Notes: generated by a model not told the origin, from the letters alone. A stretch of 14,737 bases of DNA from Candidatus Falkowiibacteriota bacterium (GCA_026987855.1 JALSMD010000078.1:1-14737), one strand, 5' to 3'; shown: positions 1-7,694, counted from the stretch's first letter. Made by a program: numbers and translations.

Positions 1-822
1 AATTATCCCGGTTTTAAATCAATTCAAGGATTTGAATTAATTTTAAGAATGAAAGAACAAGTTGAAAATATAGGGATAGAAATAAAAAACGAAGAAGTGA
101 AACGAATTTTTAAAAAAGAAGAATGTTTTGAAGTTATTACTGAAAAAAATAAATATAGCGCTAAAACAATAATTTTAGCAATTGGCCTAGCGCCTCGCCG
201 TTTAGCTATTCAGGGAGAAGAAAGATTAATTGGCAAGGGAGTATCATATTGCGCTAACTGCGATGCCCCTCTTTATAAGGACAAAGTGGTTGCAGTGGTG
301 GGAGGAGGAAATTCAGCTTTAGATGCGGCAGAACTATTATCAAAAATAGCAAAAAGGGTTTATCTAATACATAGGCGTCAAGAATTTAAAGCATTTGAAG
401 CTTTAATTGACGAGGTTAAATCAAAAGATAATATTGAAATTGTTTTAGATAGTGTAGTTAATGAAATTATTGGAGAAAAGAAAGTAGAAAAAATCAAAAT
501 AAAAAATATTATTAATAAAGAAGAAAAAATTATGGATATTGATGGTGTTTTTATTGAAATAGGACGAATTGCTCATACTGATATAGTGGCTGATCTAGTT
601 AAGTTAGATGAAAAAAAGCAAATTATTGTAGACGAAAAATGCCAAACTAATGTAGAAGGAATGTTCGCCGCAGGAGATGTTACCCAAGTTCCTTTTAAAC
701 AAATTACTATTGCTTGTGGACAAGGAACAATAGCTGCTTTGTCTGCTTATCAGTATCTTCAAATGAAACAAGGCAAGGTCGCCAATGTAGTGGATAGAAG
801 TTTTCCCAAAAAGCAAGCATAA
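1..822 (+). CDS. trxB: Thioredoxin reductase, 5'-truncated by window edge
   Basis: This cytosolic FAD/NADPH flavoenzyme reduces oxidised thioredoxin. The frame is open from base 1, and the first residues (NYPGF...) match the conserved stretch just after the N-terminal FAD-binding motif of the family, so the true start lies left of the window; the ATG at 49 is internal. 273 residues are visible of a usual 310-320. They show the redox-active CANCD motif (Cys at visible residues 84 and 87; CATCD is more usual), the NADPH-domain GGGNSALDAA glycine motif (from 101), HRR at 124-126 that normally contacts the NADPH 2'-phosphate, and the closing FAD motif FAAGDV. Presence of the HRR motif favours NADPH rather than another reductant. 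tRNA-Lys follows 23 bp later on the same strand, with no terminator between, so the two may be co-transcribed. Thioredoxin itself is not in the window. Confidence 0.95.
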   Translation, partial: NYPGFKSIQGFELILRMKEQVENIGIEIKNEEVKRIFKKEECFEVITEKNKYSAKTIILAIGLAPRRLAIQGEERLIGKGVSYCANCDAPLYKDKVVAVVGGGNSALDAAELLSKIAKRVYLIHRRQEFKAFEALIDEVKSKDNIEIVLDSVVNEIIGEKKVEKIKIKNIINKEEKIMDIDGVFIEIGRIAHTDIVADLVKLDEKKQIIVDEKCQTNVEGMFAAGDVTQVPFKQITIACGQGTIAALSAYQYLQMKQGKVANVVDRSFPKKQA

Positions 823-845
823 ATATTTATATTTTATAAAATATT

Positions 846-918
846 GCCCCGTTAGCTCAGTTGGTAGAGCAGTTGCCTCTTAAGCAAACGGTCGGGGGTT
901 CGAGTCCCTCACGGGGCA
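846..918 (+). tRNA. tRNA-Lys (anticodon CTT)
   Basis: The 73-nt cloverleaf folds with a perfect 7-bp acceptor stem (GCCCCGT/ACGGGGC), D stem GCTC/GAGC, anticodon loop CTCTTAA giving anticodon CTT (reads AAG), and a T arm with loop TTCGAGT and one G-T pair in the stem. The anticodon stem is GTTGC/GCAAA, so the outermost 27-43 pair is a G-A mismatch. The discriminator is A. CCA is not encoded, so it must be added by a nucleotidyltransferase. A strong terminator begins 3 nt downstream. Confidence 0.96.
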
Positions 919-920
919 CT

Positions 921-952
921 AAAAAAACAATCCCATTAGGGATTGTTTTTTT
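921..952. terminator. Symmetric intrinsic terminator after tRNA-Lys
   Basis: A perfect 14-bp inverted repeat (left arm 921-934, loop ATTA at 935-938, right arm 939-952) has A7 on one flank and T7 on the other, so it reads as an intrinsic terminator on both strands. On the plus strand it ends trxB/tRNA-Lys. On the minus strand it lies 157 nt beyond the dnaN stop and probably ends the dnaA-dnaN transcript, because no better hairpin is seen nearer. Confidence 0.88.
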
Positions 953-959
953 AGTATGG

Positions 960-1088
960 TTATACAACTCTACTTGAACTTGTTTTATCAAAAGCTCTTG
1001 ATTGACGGGAAGTAGTCGCGCCTTCAGCGTGACTTAATCTACACAATGGCGCCACTCCGCCTTTCGGTAGAAAAAACAAAGCGGCTTT
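960..1088 (-). other. Unexplained G+C-rich intergenic segment
   Basis: Between the tRNA-Lys terminator and dnaN lies a stretch whose core (991-1070) is about 52% G+C by hand count, against roughly one third in neighbouring genes. On the minus strand a 42-codon stop-free frame runs from 1088 to a TAA at 960-962, with only a TTG as possible start and no ribosome-binding site; it includes SHAEGATTSRQSRAF, which I do not recognise. Another minus frame also stays open over much of it, so the openness may reflect composition only. Local complementarity exists (GCGG/CCGC around 1058-1084, with a bulge). It could be a small RNA, a decayed gene end, or a dispersed repeat. I cannot assign it. Confidence 0.35.
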
Positions 1089-1108
1089 TTAATATTAGAG
1101 AATAAAAA

Positions 1109-2236
1109 TTATTGCTTGATAGGCATAACAATATAAATATAACTATCATCATTTTCAGGCTTGATAAGGCAAGGGGTATTGCTGTCAATAATTTCTATAA
1201 TAATATTTTCGGTATCAATATTATTAAAACCATCTAACAGATAGCGATAATTAATAGTCACACCATTATCATTGCCGTTAATAATAGCTTCTACCTCAGC
1301 TATGCTCTCTCCTTTCTGGGCAGACACAGCAGAAACTAAAATTTTATTTTGGTTCTTTGGAAAATCAAGGCTAATATCACAAATTTTATCCTGAGAAAAC
1401 AAAGATGATGCTTTTACAGCCCTAATTAACTCATTACGCGATGCAATAGCTTTGGTTTTGTGGTTAGTAGGGATAATTTGTTTATAATCCGGAAATTGCC
1501 CTTCTATCAAACGAGAAACTAATTCTGTTTGATTAATTATAAACATAATTTGATTATCATTAACATGGATTTCTATTTCTTGACCTTCACTTTCATTTAA
1601 ATTACTTAAAATTCGCAATAGTTCTTGGAGGGTTCTAGCGGGGACAATTATATTGCCAGTTTCTGTCTTTTTATTTTTATTCTGTTTTGCCTTGATTGTT
1701 TTCTCTGTTAATCTATGGCTATCTGTAGCGACCAAAGTTAAAGAATTATTTCCAAAAGCAAATAATACTCCTGTTAACTCTATTCTCGTATCACTATTAG
1801 AGACAGCAAACACAACTTGTGATAAAGACTGGCGTAAATCTTTGGCATTTATTGTCCAACTTAAATCATTCTTGAATTCAGGAATTAAAGGATATTCCTC
1901 TGCCTCTATGCCTTTTATTTTTGTCTTATATGATTCACTTTCTATATTAAGAAAAGGATCTTTTTTTTCTATTTTTACCTTTTTGTTGGCAGGTAATAAA
2001 GATATATAATCATAAATTAATTTAGCATCAACTGTATATGCCCCTTCTTTTTCTATTTTTCCTCTAATTTTATGAACAATACCAATTTCCAAATCAGTAG
2101 CTATAAAACTAATATTACCATCTTTAGCTTCTATTTTGATATTACTAAGTATAGGCAAATTTTGGTTTTTACCAGCAATATGGCTAACAATAGAAACTGC
2201 CTGCTTTAAGTTTTCTTGTAAACTAGAAAATTTCAT
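1109..2236 (-). CDS. dnaN: DNA polymerase III beta subunit (sliding clamp)
   Basis: This is the processivity clamp that encircles DNA and tethers the replicative polymerase. The 375 residues are close to the usual 366-380 and fit three successive clamp folds. Family landmarks are visible: the N-terminal block with LPILSNI, FIATDLEIGI near residue 45, ATDSHRLTEK in the middle domain, FPDYKQIIP at the second-third domain junction, and a C-terminal IVMPIKQ in place of the common VMPMRL that lines the peptide-binding cleft. The ATG at 2236 follows the dnaA stop by only 4 bp, with no separate promoter visible, so it should be expressed from the dnaA promoter as a dnaA-dnaN operon. No Shine-Dalgarno precedes it (TTCAATTAATAAT), which may mean translational coupling to dnaA. 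The likely terminator is the hairpin at 921-952. Confidence 0.97.
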   Translation of the reverse strand: MKFSSLQENLKQAVSIVSHIAGKNQNLPILSNIKIEAKDGNISFIATDLEIGIVHKIRGKIEKEGAYTVDAKLIYDYISLLPANKKVKIEKKDPFLNIESESYKTKIKGIEAEEYPLIPEFKNDLSWTINAKDLRQSLSQVVFAVSNSDTRIELTGVLFAFGNNSLTLVATDSHRLTEKTIKAKQNKNKKTETGNIIVPARTLQELLRILSNLNESEGQEIEIHVNDNQIMFIINQTELVSRLIEGQFPDYKQIIPTNHKTKAIASRNELIRAVKASSLFSQDKICDISLDFPKNQNKILVSAVSAQKGESIAEVEAIINGNDNGVTINYRYLLDGFNNIDTENIIIEIIDSNTPCLIKPENDDSYIYIVMPIKQ

Positions 2237-2240
2237 ATTA

Positions 2241-3596
2241 TTAATTGAATGAATTATTATTTAACATCTGTTTAATTGAGTTAATTTCTTGTTTAATTTT
2301 CTCATTGCCTTTTTCCTTTATTTCTCTAGCAATTTTATTACAAGCATGCATAGCAGTAGTATGATCACGTCCGCCTAATTCTTGCCCAATAGTAGGAAAT
2401 GAAGCGTTAATTTCTTCACGCATTAAATACATAATGATCTGTCTTGGCATAACCAATTCTTTGCGACGACATTTGCCAATTATATCTTTTACTTCCACAT
2501 CATAGAATTGGGCAACGGCATTAATAATATCTTTGGCTGTAATAGATTTAGATTGAAGGGTAGACATTAAATTAGATAAAACATTTTTTACGCTTTCAAC
2601 TGTTGGTGTTGAATTATTAAACTCGTGGTAAGCAATAACTTTGTTTAATGCTCCTTCTAGTTCACGGACATTATTCTCAATATTATTAGCAATATAGAAA
2701 ATAATATCTTTTTCTAAATAATAATTTTTTTCCTTGCACTTTGCTTCTAAAATTGCCATTCTAGTCTCAATATCTGGTTGAGTAACATCAACAATCATTC
2801 CCCATTCAAAGCGAGATAATAGTCTTTTTTCTAAAGCCGGAATTGATTTAGGAGGTCTATCTGAAGTGATAACAATCTGTTTGTCAAATTGATGTAGCTC
2901 ATTAAAAGTATGAAAAAATTCTTCTTGTGTTCCATCTTTCCCTCCCATAAACTGAATGTCATCAATTAACAACAAATCAATATTCCGATATCTGTCCTTA
3001 AATTCTTTTATATTTCCACTGCGTACAGCCTGAATATAATCATTAGTAAATTTTTCACTGGTAGTATATAAAATTTTATCTAATTTTCTAGAAACTTCAT
3101 GACCAACTGCCTGAAGTAAATGTGTTTTACCTAACCCTACTCCACCATAAATAAATAAAGGGTTATAGGCTTTTCCCGGGTTAGAAGCAACCGCCTGACA
3201 AGCGGCATGTGCCAACTCATTTCCTTTTCCAACCACAAAATTATCAAATGTATATTTAATATTTAAACCAAAACGGTTAATTGATGGACCCTCTTGATCT
3301 TTATTTATTTTTATTTTCTTTAATAATTCATTAACTGTCCCTACCTTTTTTGGCTCAACTTTATAAAAAATTTCTTTGATTTTTTTATTTGTTACATTTT
3401 CTAAGGCAACGGCGATTTCATTATGGTATTTTTTTTCAAGCCAAGTTTTGGTAAAAGTGTTGGGAACGCCAATTATAACTTTTTCATCATCTAAATAAGA
3501 AATAAAGGTGTTGTTAAACCAAGTGGTAAAATTAGCTTTAGATAAGTTTAATTCTATCTCCCCCAAGACAGCTTGCCATATTTGTTCATTAGTCAT
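2241..3596 (-). CDS. dnaA: Chromosomal replication initiator DnaA
   Basis: This AAA+ ATPase binds DnaA boxes and opens the origin. From the ATG at 3596 it has 451 residues, with all four domains: the N-terminal helicase-interaction domain (EQIWQAVLGEIELNLSKANF, TWF), a short linker at about 85-110, the AAA+ core with Walker A GGVGLGKT (151-158), Walker B LLLIDD (208-213), ITSDRPP sensor 1, the LLSRFEWG arginine-finger box and NNVRELEGALNKV sensor 2, and a C-terminal DNA-binding domain with GGRDHTTAMHACNKI (408-422). An upstream in-frame ATG at 3641 would add 15 residues, but I reject it: the family pattern begins at MTNEQIW, and the -10 box at 3640-3645 puts the transcript start inside that extension. 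An AAAGGA lies 24 nt before the chosen ATG, too far for a normal Shine-Dalgarno. It leads the operon with dnaN. Confidence 0.97.
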   Translation of the reverse strand: MTNEQIWQAVLGEIELNLSKANFTTWFNNTFISYLDDEKVIIGVPNTFTKTWLEKKYHNEIAVALENVTNKKIKEIFYKVEPKKVGTVNELLKKIKINKDQEGPSINRFGLNIKYTFDNFVVGKGNELAHAACQAVASNPGKAYNPLFIYGGVGLGKTHLLQAVGHEVSRKLDKILYTTSEKFTNDYIQAVRSGNIKEFKDRYRNIDLLLIDDIQFMGGKDGTQEEFFHTFNELHQFDKQIVITSDRPPKSIPALEKRLLSRFEWGMIVDVTQPDIETRMAILEAKCKEKNYYLEKDIIFYIANNIENNVRELEGALNKVIAYHEFNNSTPTVESVKNVLSNLMSTLQSKSITAKDIINAVAQFYDVEVKDIIGKCRRKELVMPRQIIMYLMREEINASFPTIGQELGGRDHTTAMHACNKIAREIKEKGNEKIKQEINSIKQMLNNNSFN

Positions 3597-3639
3597 AAAA
3601 ATTTTTTTAATTATTAGGAGTCCTTTAAATTTATAAAAC

Positions 3640-3668
3640 ATTATATCAACATTTTTTATGTTTTAAAA
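3640..3668 (-). promoter_or_regulatory. Candidate dnaA promoter
   Basis: On the minus strand a perfect TATAAT (3640-3645) precedes dnaA, with a weak TTTTAA (3663-3668) at 17-bp spacing. The predicted transcript start near 3633 gives a leader of about 37 nt to the ATG at 3596 and excludes the upstream ATG at 3641. The -10 is convincing; the -35 is poor. Confidence 0.55.
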
Positions 3669-3688
3669 GAGTTTTGATGTTTACAAAT

Positions 3689-3708
3689 TGTTGATAATTC
3701 GTGGACAA
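3689..3708. other. Degenerate DnaA-box-like pair in the dnaA upstream region
   Basis: TGTTGATAA (3689-3697) differs at one position, and CGTGGACAA (3700-3708) at two, from TGTGGATAA, the complement of the DnaA box TTATCCACA. They lie in the same orientation, 11 bp apart start to start, in the very AT-rich region between dnaA and miaB. This position is common for oriC or for dnaA autoregulation. Two degenerate sites are weak evidence for an origin. Confidence 0.35.
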
Positions 3709-3721
3709 CCATTTTTATTTA

Positions 3722-3748
3722 TTGCTTTTAAATTTTTTATGTTATAAT
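3722..3748 (+). promoter_or_regulatory. Candidate miaB-mnmA promoter (extended -10)
   Basis: TGTTATAAT (3740-3748) is a perfect extended -10. TTGCTT (3722-3727) lies upstream with a short 15-bp spacer, which an extended -10 can tolerate. The predicted start near 3755 gives a leader of about 23 nt with no Shine-Dalgarno before the miaB ATG at 3778. Confidence 0.6.
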
Positions 3749-3777
3749 AAATAAAACTAATCATTACAACAAATTTT

Positions 3778-5058
3778 ATGTCTAAACTTATTAAAACCTA
3801 CCATATTATTACTATTGGATGTCAAATGAACAAAGCTGATAGTGAGCGCATAGCGAGTTATCTAGATGGTCTTGGCCTTAAAGAGGTGAAAGACAGAAAA
3901 GAGGCTGATTTAGTAATATTAACCACTTGTGGCGTTAGACAGTCAGCTGAAGACAGAGTATATGGACTAATTCCAAAAATAAAACGTGAAAACCAAAAAA
4001 CGAAAATTATCTTGACCGGTTGTTTAGCAAAAAGAAAAGATGTCCAAAAAAAATTATCAAAAAAGGTTGATATTTGGTTGCCAATTACTGAATTAACAAA
4101 TCTGAACGAAAAATTAAACAAAAAATCCTCTAAATTCTCTGGTAGTCTATCATATTTAGAAATTCCAGCTAAATATCGTTCTTCTTTTAGTGCTTTTGTG
4201 CCAATTGGAAATGGTTGCAATAATTTTTGTACTTACTGCGTTGTTCCTTATGCGCGAGGACGTGAAACATACAGGCCAACTGGAAAAATTATCGCTGAAG
4301 TAAAAAAATTAGTCAAAAATAATTACAAAGAGATAACTCTAATTGCTCAAAATGTTAATAGTTACCAGTATCGTAAAATTAGCTTCCCCACTCTCTTGTC
4401 TAGGGTGGCGGAAATAAAAGGTGATTTTTGGATACGTTTTGCTACTAGCCATCCAAAAGATATGAGTGATAAGCTAATTAAAGTAATTGCTGATAATCCA
4501 AAAATTTGCCGTCATATTCATTTGCCAGCTCAATCTGGTGATGACAAAATTTTAACAGCTATGAACAGAAATTACACTCAAAAACATTATTTATCTTTAA
4601 TAGAAAAAATTAGAAAATCAATACCGGGCGCATCAATCACCACTGATATTATTGTTGGTTTTCCCGGTGAAACTAGATCTCAATTTAATAATACTATCAA
4701 ATTATTTAAATTAGTTAAATTTGATATGGCCTACATTGCTCGTTATAGCCCGCGTCCAGGGACCATGGCTAGTCAACTTGAAGACAATGTTAGCCCCAAA
4801 GAAAAAAAGAAAAGAGAACAAGAATTGATGAAGATATTAAGAAAAACAGCTCTTGCTAACAATAAAAAATATTTAGGCAAAACCGTTAAAGTTCTGGTAG
4901 AAGATAAAAATAAAAAGAATGAATGGTTTGGCAAAACCGATACCTACAAAACAGTAAAATTTAAAGCTCCTAACAAACAAAATTTGCGGGGGCAATTTGT
5001 ATTTGTAAAAATTACAAATGTCCAGGACTTTGGCCTTGCAGGAGAAATTTATTCTTAA
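3778..5058 (+). CDS. miaB: tRNA-2-methylthio-N6-isopentenyladenosine(37) synthase MiaB
   Basis: This radical-SAM methylthiotransferase adds the 2-methylthio group to isopentenylated A37 of tRNAs reading UNN codons, using two [4Fe-4S] clusters. The 426 residues have the three N-terminal cluster cysteines in family context (C15 in GCQMNKADSERI, C51 in TTCGVRQSAEDRV, C82 in LTGCLAK) and the radical-SAM CxxxCxxC (C147, C151, C154 in GCNNFCTYCVVPYARGRE). IAQNVNSY and FPGET follow, and a TRAM RNA-binding domain covers about 361-426. GCQMN and the TTC-VR-AEDRV block favour MiaB over the paralogue MtaB. It leads a two-gene unit with mnmA (19-bp gap), so both products modify tRNA anticodon loops. The isopentenyl transferase MiaA, which makes the substrate, is not in the window. 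Confidence 0.95.
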   Translation: MSKLIKTYHIITIGCQMNKADSERIASYLDGLGLKEVKDRKEADLVILTTCGVRQSAEDRVYGLIPKIKRENQKTKIILTGCLAKRKDVQKKLSKKVDIWLPITELTNLNEKLNKKSSKFSGSLSYLEIPAKYRSSFSAFVPIGNGCNNFCTYCVVPYARGRETYRPTGKIIAEVKKLVKNNYKEITLIAQNVNSYQYRKISFPTLLSRVAEIKGDFWIRFATSHPKDMSDKLIKVIADNPKICRHIHLPAQSGDDKILTAMNRNYTQKHYLSLIEKIRKSIPGASITTDIIVGFPGETRSQFNNTIKLFKLVKFDMAYIARYSPRPGTMASQLEDNVSPKEKKKREQELMKILRKTALANNKKYLGKTVKVLVEDKNKKNEWFGKTDTYKTVKFKAPNKQNLRGQFVFVKITNVQDFGLAGEIYS

Positions 5059-5077
5059 CTAAACATATGTTAAATTT

Positions 5078-6145
5078 ATGCCTCAAAAAAAACCAAAAAT
5101 TATAGTTGCAGTGTCTGGAGGATTGGATTCATCTATGGCGGCCTGGCTTTTACAAAAGAAGGGTTATGAAGTGCTTGGGATTTTTTTACGACTAACTTCT
5201 GATGATGTTCAAGAAGAGGCAGCTAGAAAAGTTTGTCATTACCTTAACATAAAATTTTATCCTATTAATTTAAAATCTAGGTTTAAACAAAAAATAATCA
5301 ATTATTTTTTGGGTGCTTACGCTTGCGGCCTTACTCCTAACCCTTGTATTAAATGTAATTACGAAATTAAATTTGGCGAGCTTTTACGTATAGCCAAAGA
5401 GTTAAATATCAACTTCTTAGCCACTGGACATTATGTGCGCAAAAAAACCACTAAAATCAAAAATAAAATTATATACAGATTATTTCGTGCAAAAGACAAA
5501 AGCAAAGATCAATCTTATTTTCTTTATCGTCTTAATCAAAAACAACTGGCTCACACTATTTTTCCTTTGGGCAATTATCTTAAAAATGATTTAAAAAAAA
5601 TAGCGCAAAAAAATAATATTCCTTATTTTCAAAAAGAAAGCCAAGATATTTGTTTTTTACAAGAAAATGGTCGCATTATTGACCATAAAATTTTCTTACA
5701 AAAACATCTAAAGCTAAAGCCGGGTTCAATAAAATTATTAGGTAGCAACAAAGTGATTGGCGAACACAATGGTTTACCTTTATATACGCTAGGCCAAAGA
5801 AAAGGTGTGGAAATTGGAGGTACTGGCCCTTTCTATGTAGCTGGATTTGATTATAAAAAAAATATTCTTTATGTGGTTTCTAAAGACAATTTAAAGGCTC
5901 TATGGAAAAAAGAATTTAGAGTCAGTGAATTAAATTGGATAAGTGGCCTGCCTAAATTTCCTTTAATCTGTCAAGTTGTGATTAGATACCGCCACCAAGC
6001 AACAGAATGTATAATTGATACAAACAAAAAGAACAAAAATCAGTGTATTGTAAAATTAAAAAAGCCTGAGCGAGCAATTACGCCAGGCCAAAGTGCGGTA
6101 TTTTATAATAAAGACGAGGTTTTAGGCGGAGGAATTATTATCTAA
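5078..6145 (+). CDS. mnmA: tRNA-specific 2-thiouridylase MnmA
   Basis: This ATP-dependent enzyme makes 2-thiouridine at wobble U34 of tRNA Lys, Glu and Gln, using persulfide sulfur. The 355 residues contain the N-terminal PP-loop SGGLDSSMAA (13-22), the catalytic-cysteine motif NPCIKCNYEIKFG with nucleophile C93 (C90 is an additional cysteine), the second catalytic cysteine C192 in SQDICFLQE, ATGHYVR (115-121), DQSYFLYRL, and the C-terminal beta-barrel with YTLGQRKGVEIGG and ITPGQSAVFY. Length is near the usual 360-370. The ATG at 5078 places the PP-loop at the normal distance from the N-terminus; no Shine-Dalgarno is visible. It lies 19 bp after miaB and converges on glyA with an 11-bp gap that contains no terminator hairpin. 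The window's tRNA-Glu(TTC) is a plausible substrate; tRNA-Lys(CTT) is not, since its wobble base is C. Confidence 0.96.
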   Translation: MPQKKPKIIVAVSGGLDSSMAAWLLQKKGYEVLGIFLRLTSDDVQEEAARKVCHYLNIKFYPINLKSRFKQKIINYFLGAYACGLTPNPCIKCNYEIKFGELLRIAKELNINFLATGHYVRKKTTKIKNKIIYRLFRAKDKSKDQSYFLYRLNQKQLAHTIFPLGNYLKNDLKKIAQKNNIPYFQKESQDICFLQENGRIIDHKIFLQKHLKLKPGSIKLLGSNKVIGEHNGLPLYTLGQRKGVEIGGTGPFYVAGFDYKKNILYVVSKDNLKALWKKEFRVSELNWISGLPKFPLICQVVIRYRHQATECIIDTNKKNKNQCIVKLKKPERAITPGQSAVFYNKDEVLGGGIII

Positions 6146-6156
6146 TCAAAATTTGG

Positions 6157-7395
6157 TTAAGGAATAGGAAACGCTTTGCACATCTCTTTTACTTCTTCTT
6201 TTAATTGACTTAATTTTTGAGGATTATCTTTATTATTAATAGCCGTATCTATCCAAACAGCTATTTTTTTTATTTCATCTTCCTTCATTCCTCTAGTTGT
6301 GATTGCCGGGGTGCCTAAACGAATACCAGAAGGATTAAAAGGTGGTCGTGGATCTCCAGGAATAGTAGAGCGACTGGCAGAAATTCCAATTTTATCTAAA
6401 ATCTCTTCCGCTTCTCGTCCACTGATTCCTTTGTTGGTTAAATCTACTACCATTAAATGATTATCAGTTCCATCTGAAATTATTTTATATCCTAAATTCA
6501 TAAGCTCTTCTGCTAGTGTTCGGGCATTCTTAATAATCTGGGCAGCATAATTTTTAAAATCTTGAGTCAAAGCCTCGCCAAAGGCAACAGCTTTAGCAGC
6601 AGTTATATGGTCATGAGGTCCTCCTTGCATTCCGGGAAAAACTGCCTTATCAATTTGAGAAGCATACTCTTTTTTACACATTATAATTGCTCCTCGCGGT
6701 CCGCGTAAGGTTTTGTGAGTAGTAGTGGAGACCACATCAAAAATAGGCACTGGATTATTGAGAAGTCTAGCTGCAATTAACCCAGCAGTATGAGCAATGT
6801 CAGCAAAAGTATAAGCACCAACCTCATCGGCGATTTCTTTAAATTTTTCCCATTCAATTTCGCGAGAATAGGCACTATAACCTGCTACAATCATTTTAGG
6901 TTTTTCCCTGCGGGCAATATTGGCTACTTCATCCATATCTATTCTACCGCTCTTAATATCTACCTCGTATTGAATAAAATTATAAAGCATACCAGAAAAA
7001 TTTACTGGATGTCCATGTGAAAGATGACCGCCGTGATCAAGTTTTAAACCCAAAACTTTATCACCTGGCTCTAAAAAAGCAAAATAAACAGCTGCATTAG
7101 CAGGAGAACCTGACAAAGGCTGAACATTAACGTGTTCGGCAGAAAATAACTTTTTTGCCCGTTCGCGGGCAATATTCTCAACATCATCAATAAATTGATT
7201 GCCGCCATAATATCTTTTTCCTGGGTAACCTTCACTATATTTATTAGTTAAAACCGTAGCCATTGCCTCTCGCACTGCTGGAGAAACATAATTTTCTGAA
7301 GCAATGAGTTCCATTTCTTCATTCTGCCTTTTTTCCTCTTCTAAAACTACCTTAAAAACCTCAGGATCTTGATTGGCCAAATGATCATAATTCAT
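6157..7395 (-). CDS. glyA: Serine hydroxymethyltransferase GlyA
   Basis: This PLP enzyme interconverts serine plus tetrahydrofolate with glycine plus 5,10-methylene-tetrahydrofolate, supplying one-carbon units. The 412 residues match the bacterial length (about 417). Visible motifs are ELIASENYVS (29-38), TNKYSEGYPGKRYYGG, the substrate-side region LSGSPANAAVY, DHGGHLSHGH, the PLP-site ADIAHTAGLIA, and the Schiff-base lysine K228 in VVSTTTHKTLRGPRG. The C-terminal GIRLGTPAITTRGM binds the substrate carboxylate through its arginine. SPANAAVY replaces the more usual SGAQAN-type motif, a common variation. It is monocistronic, with its own promoter (7435-7462) and no Shine-Dalgarno. Its 3' end faces mnmA. 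Confidence 0.97.
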   Translation of the reverse strand: MNYDHLANQDPEVFKVVLEEEKRQNEEMELIASENYVSPAVREAMATVLTNKYSEGYPGKRYYGGNQFIDDVENIARERAKKLFSAEHVNVQPLSGSPANAAVYFAFLEPGDKVLGLKLDHGGHLSHGHPVNFSGMLYNFIQYEVDIKSGRIDMDEVANIARREKPKMIVAGYSAYSREIEWEKFKEIADEVGAYTFADIAHTAGLIAARLLNNPVPIFDVVSTTTHKTLRGPRGAIIMCKKEYASQIDKAVFPGMQGGPHDHITAAKAVAFGEALTQDFKNYAAQIIKNARTLAEELMNLGYKIISDGTDNHLMVVDLTNKGISGREAEEILDKIGISASRSTIPGDPRPPFNPSGIRLGTPAITTRGMKEDEIKKIAVWIDTAINNKDNPQKLSQLKEEVKEMCKAFPIP

Positions 7396-7434
7396 AATTT
7401 TAAAATTAAAAATTAAAAAATTATTTATATCTTT

Positions 7435-7462
7435 ATTATATAATATAATAACAATTTATCAA
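7435..7462 (-). promoter_or_regulatory. glyA promoter
   Basis: On the minus strand TTGATA (7457-7462, 5/6 to consensus) and a perfect TATAAT (7435-7440) are separated by 16 bp. The predicted start near 7428 leaves a leader of about 33 nt, entirely A/T-rich, before the ATG at 7395. Confidence 0.6.
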
Positions 7463-7513
7463 AATTAAGCACATTAACAAATATATACAGATTAATATTA
7501 TATTAGGAATAAT

Positions 7514-7539
7514 AAAACCCCCTCTTTGAGGGGGATTTT
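7514..7539 (-). terminator. Intrinsic terminator of tRNA-Glu
   Basis: A 7-bp G/C-rich stem (CCCCCTC at 7518-7524, GAGGGGG at 7528-7534) with a 3-nt loop is followed on the minus strand by TTTTATT. It starts 6 nt after the 3' end of tRNA-Glu. The plus-strand flank (ATTTT) is weaker, so minus-strand use is favoured. Confidence 0.85.
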
Positions 7540-7540
7540 G

Positions 7541-7612
7541 CACCGCCACGGGGAATCGAACCCCGGTTTTCAGGATGAAAACCTGATGTCCTAACCACTA
7601 GACGATGGCGGC
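7541..7612 (-). tRNA. tRNA-Glu (anticodon TTC)
   Basis: The 72-nt minus-strand cloverleaf has acceptor GCCGCCA/TGGCGGT (first pair G-T), D arm GTCT...GGAC, anticodon stem TCAGG/CCTGA with loop TTTTCAT (anticodon TTC at 7577-7579), and T arm CGGGG-TTCGATT-CCCCG. The discriminator is G and CCA is not encoded. The wobble U is a normal target of MnmA, whose gene lies in this window. It stands alone between its own promoter (7666-7694) and terminator (7514-7539). Confidence 0.96.
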
Positions 7613-7634
7613 TCATTTTAAAAATTGTCAAAAT

Positions 7635-7653
7635 AAAAAACCCAATTTTTGGG
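7635..7653 (-). other. T-tailed mini-hairpin in tRNA-Glu leader
   Basis: On the minus strand CCCAA-AAA-TTGGG (7653-7641) is followed directly by TTTTTTATTTT. It lies between the tRNA-Glu promoter and the tRNA, starting only about 6 nt after the predicted transcript start. The 5-bp stem is short for a terminator, but the tail is good. It may act as an attenuator, a processing site, or nothing. Confidence 0.35.
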
Positions 7654-7665
7654 ATAACTACTCAA

Positions 7666-7694
7666 ATTATAAACAAAAAGATATTTCCCGTCAA
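7666..7694 (-). promoter_or_regulatory. tRNA-Glu promoter
   Basis: TTGACG (7689-7694) and a perfect TATAAT (7666-7671) are separated by exactly 17 bp on the minus strand. This is the best sigma-70-type promoter in the window and fits a highly expressed stable RNA. The predicted start near 7659 gives a 5' leader of about 47 nt that must be removed by RNase P. Confidence 0.8.

Noticed and set aside
1055..1090. Possible dnaN terminator formed by CCGC/GCGG arms
   Set aside because: The stem needs a bulge, has a long loop and is not followed by a T run on the minus strand; the hairpin at 921-952 is far stronger.
3597..3641. N-terminal 15-residue extension of DnaA from the ATG at 3641
   Set aside because: The family pattern begins at MTNEQIW, and a TATAAT at 3640-3645 implies transcription starts inside the extension.
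7626..7631. TTGACA on the minus strand just upstream of tRNA-Glu
   Set aside because: A -10 at normal spacing would fall inside the tRNA; the TTGACG/TATAAT pair at 7666-7694 is the better promoter.
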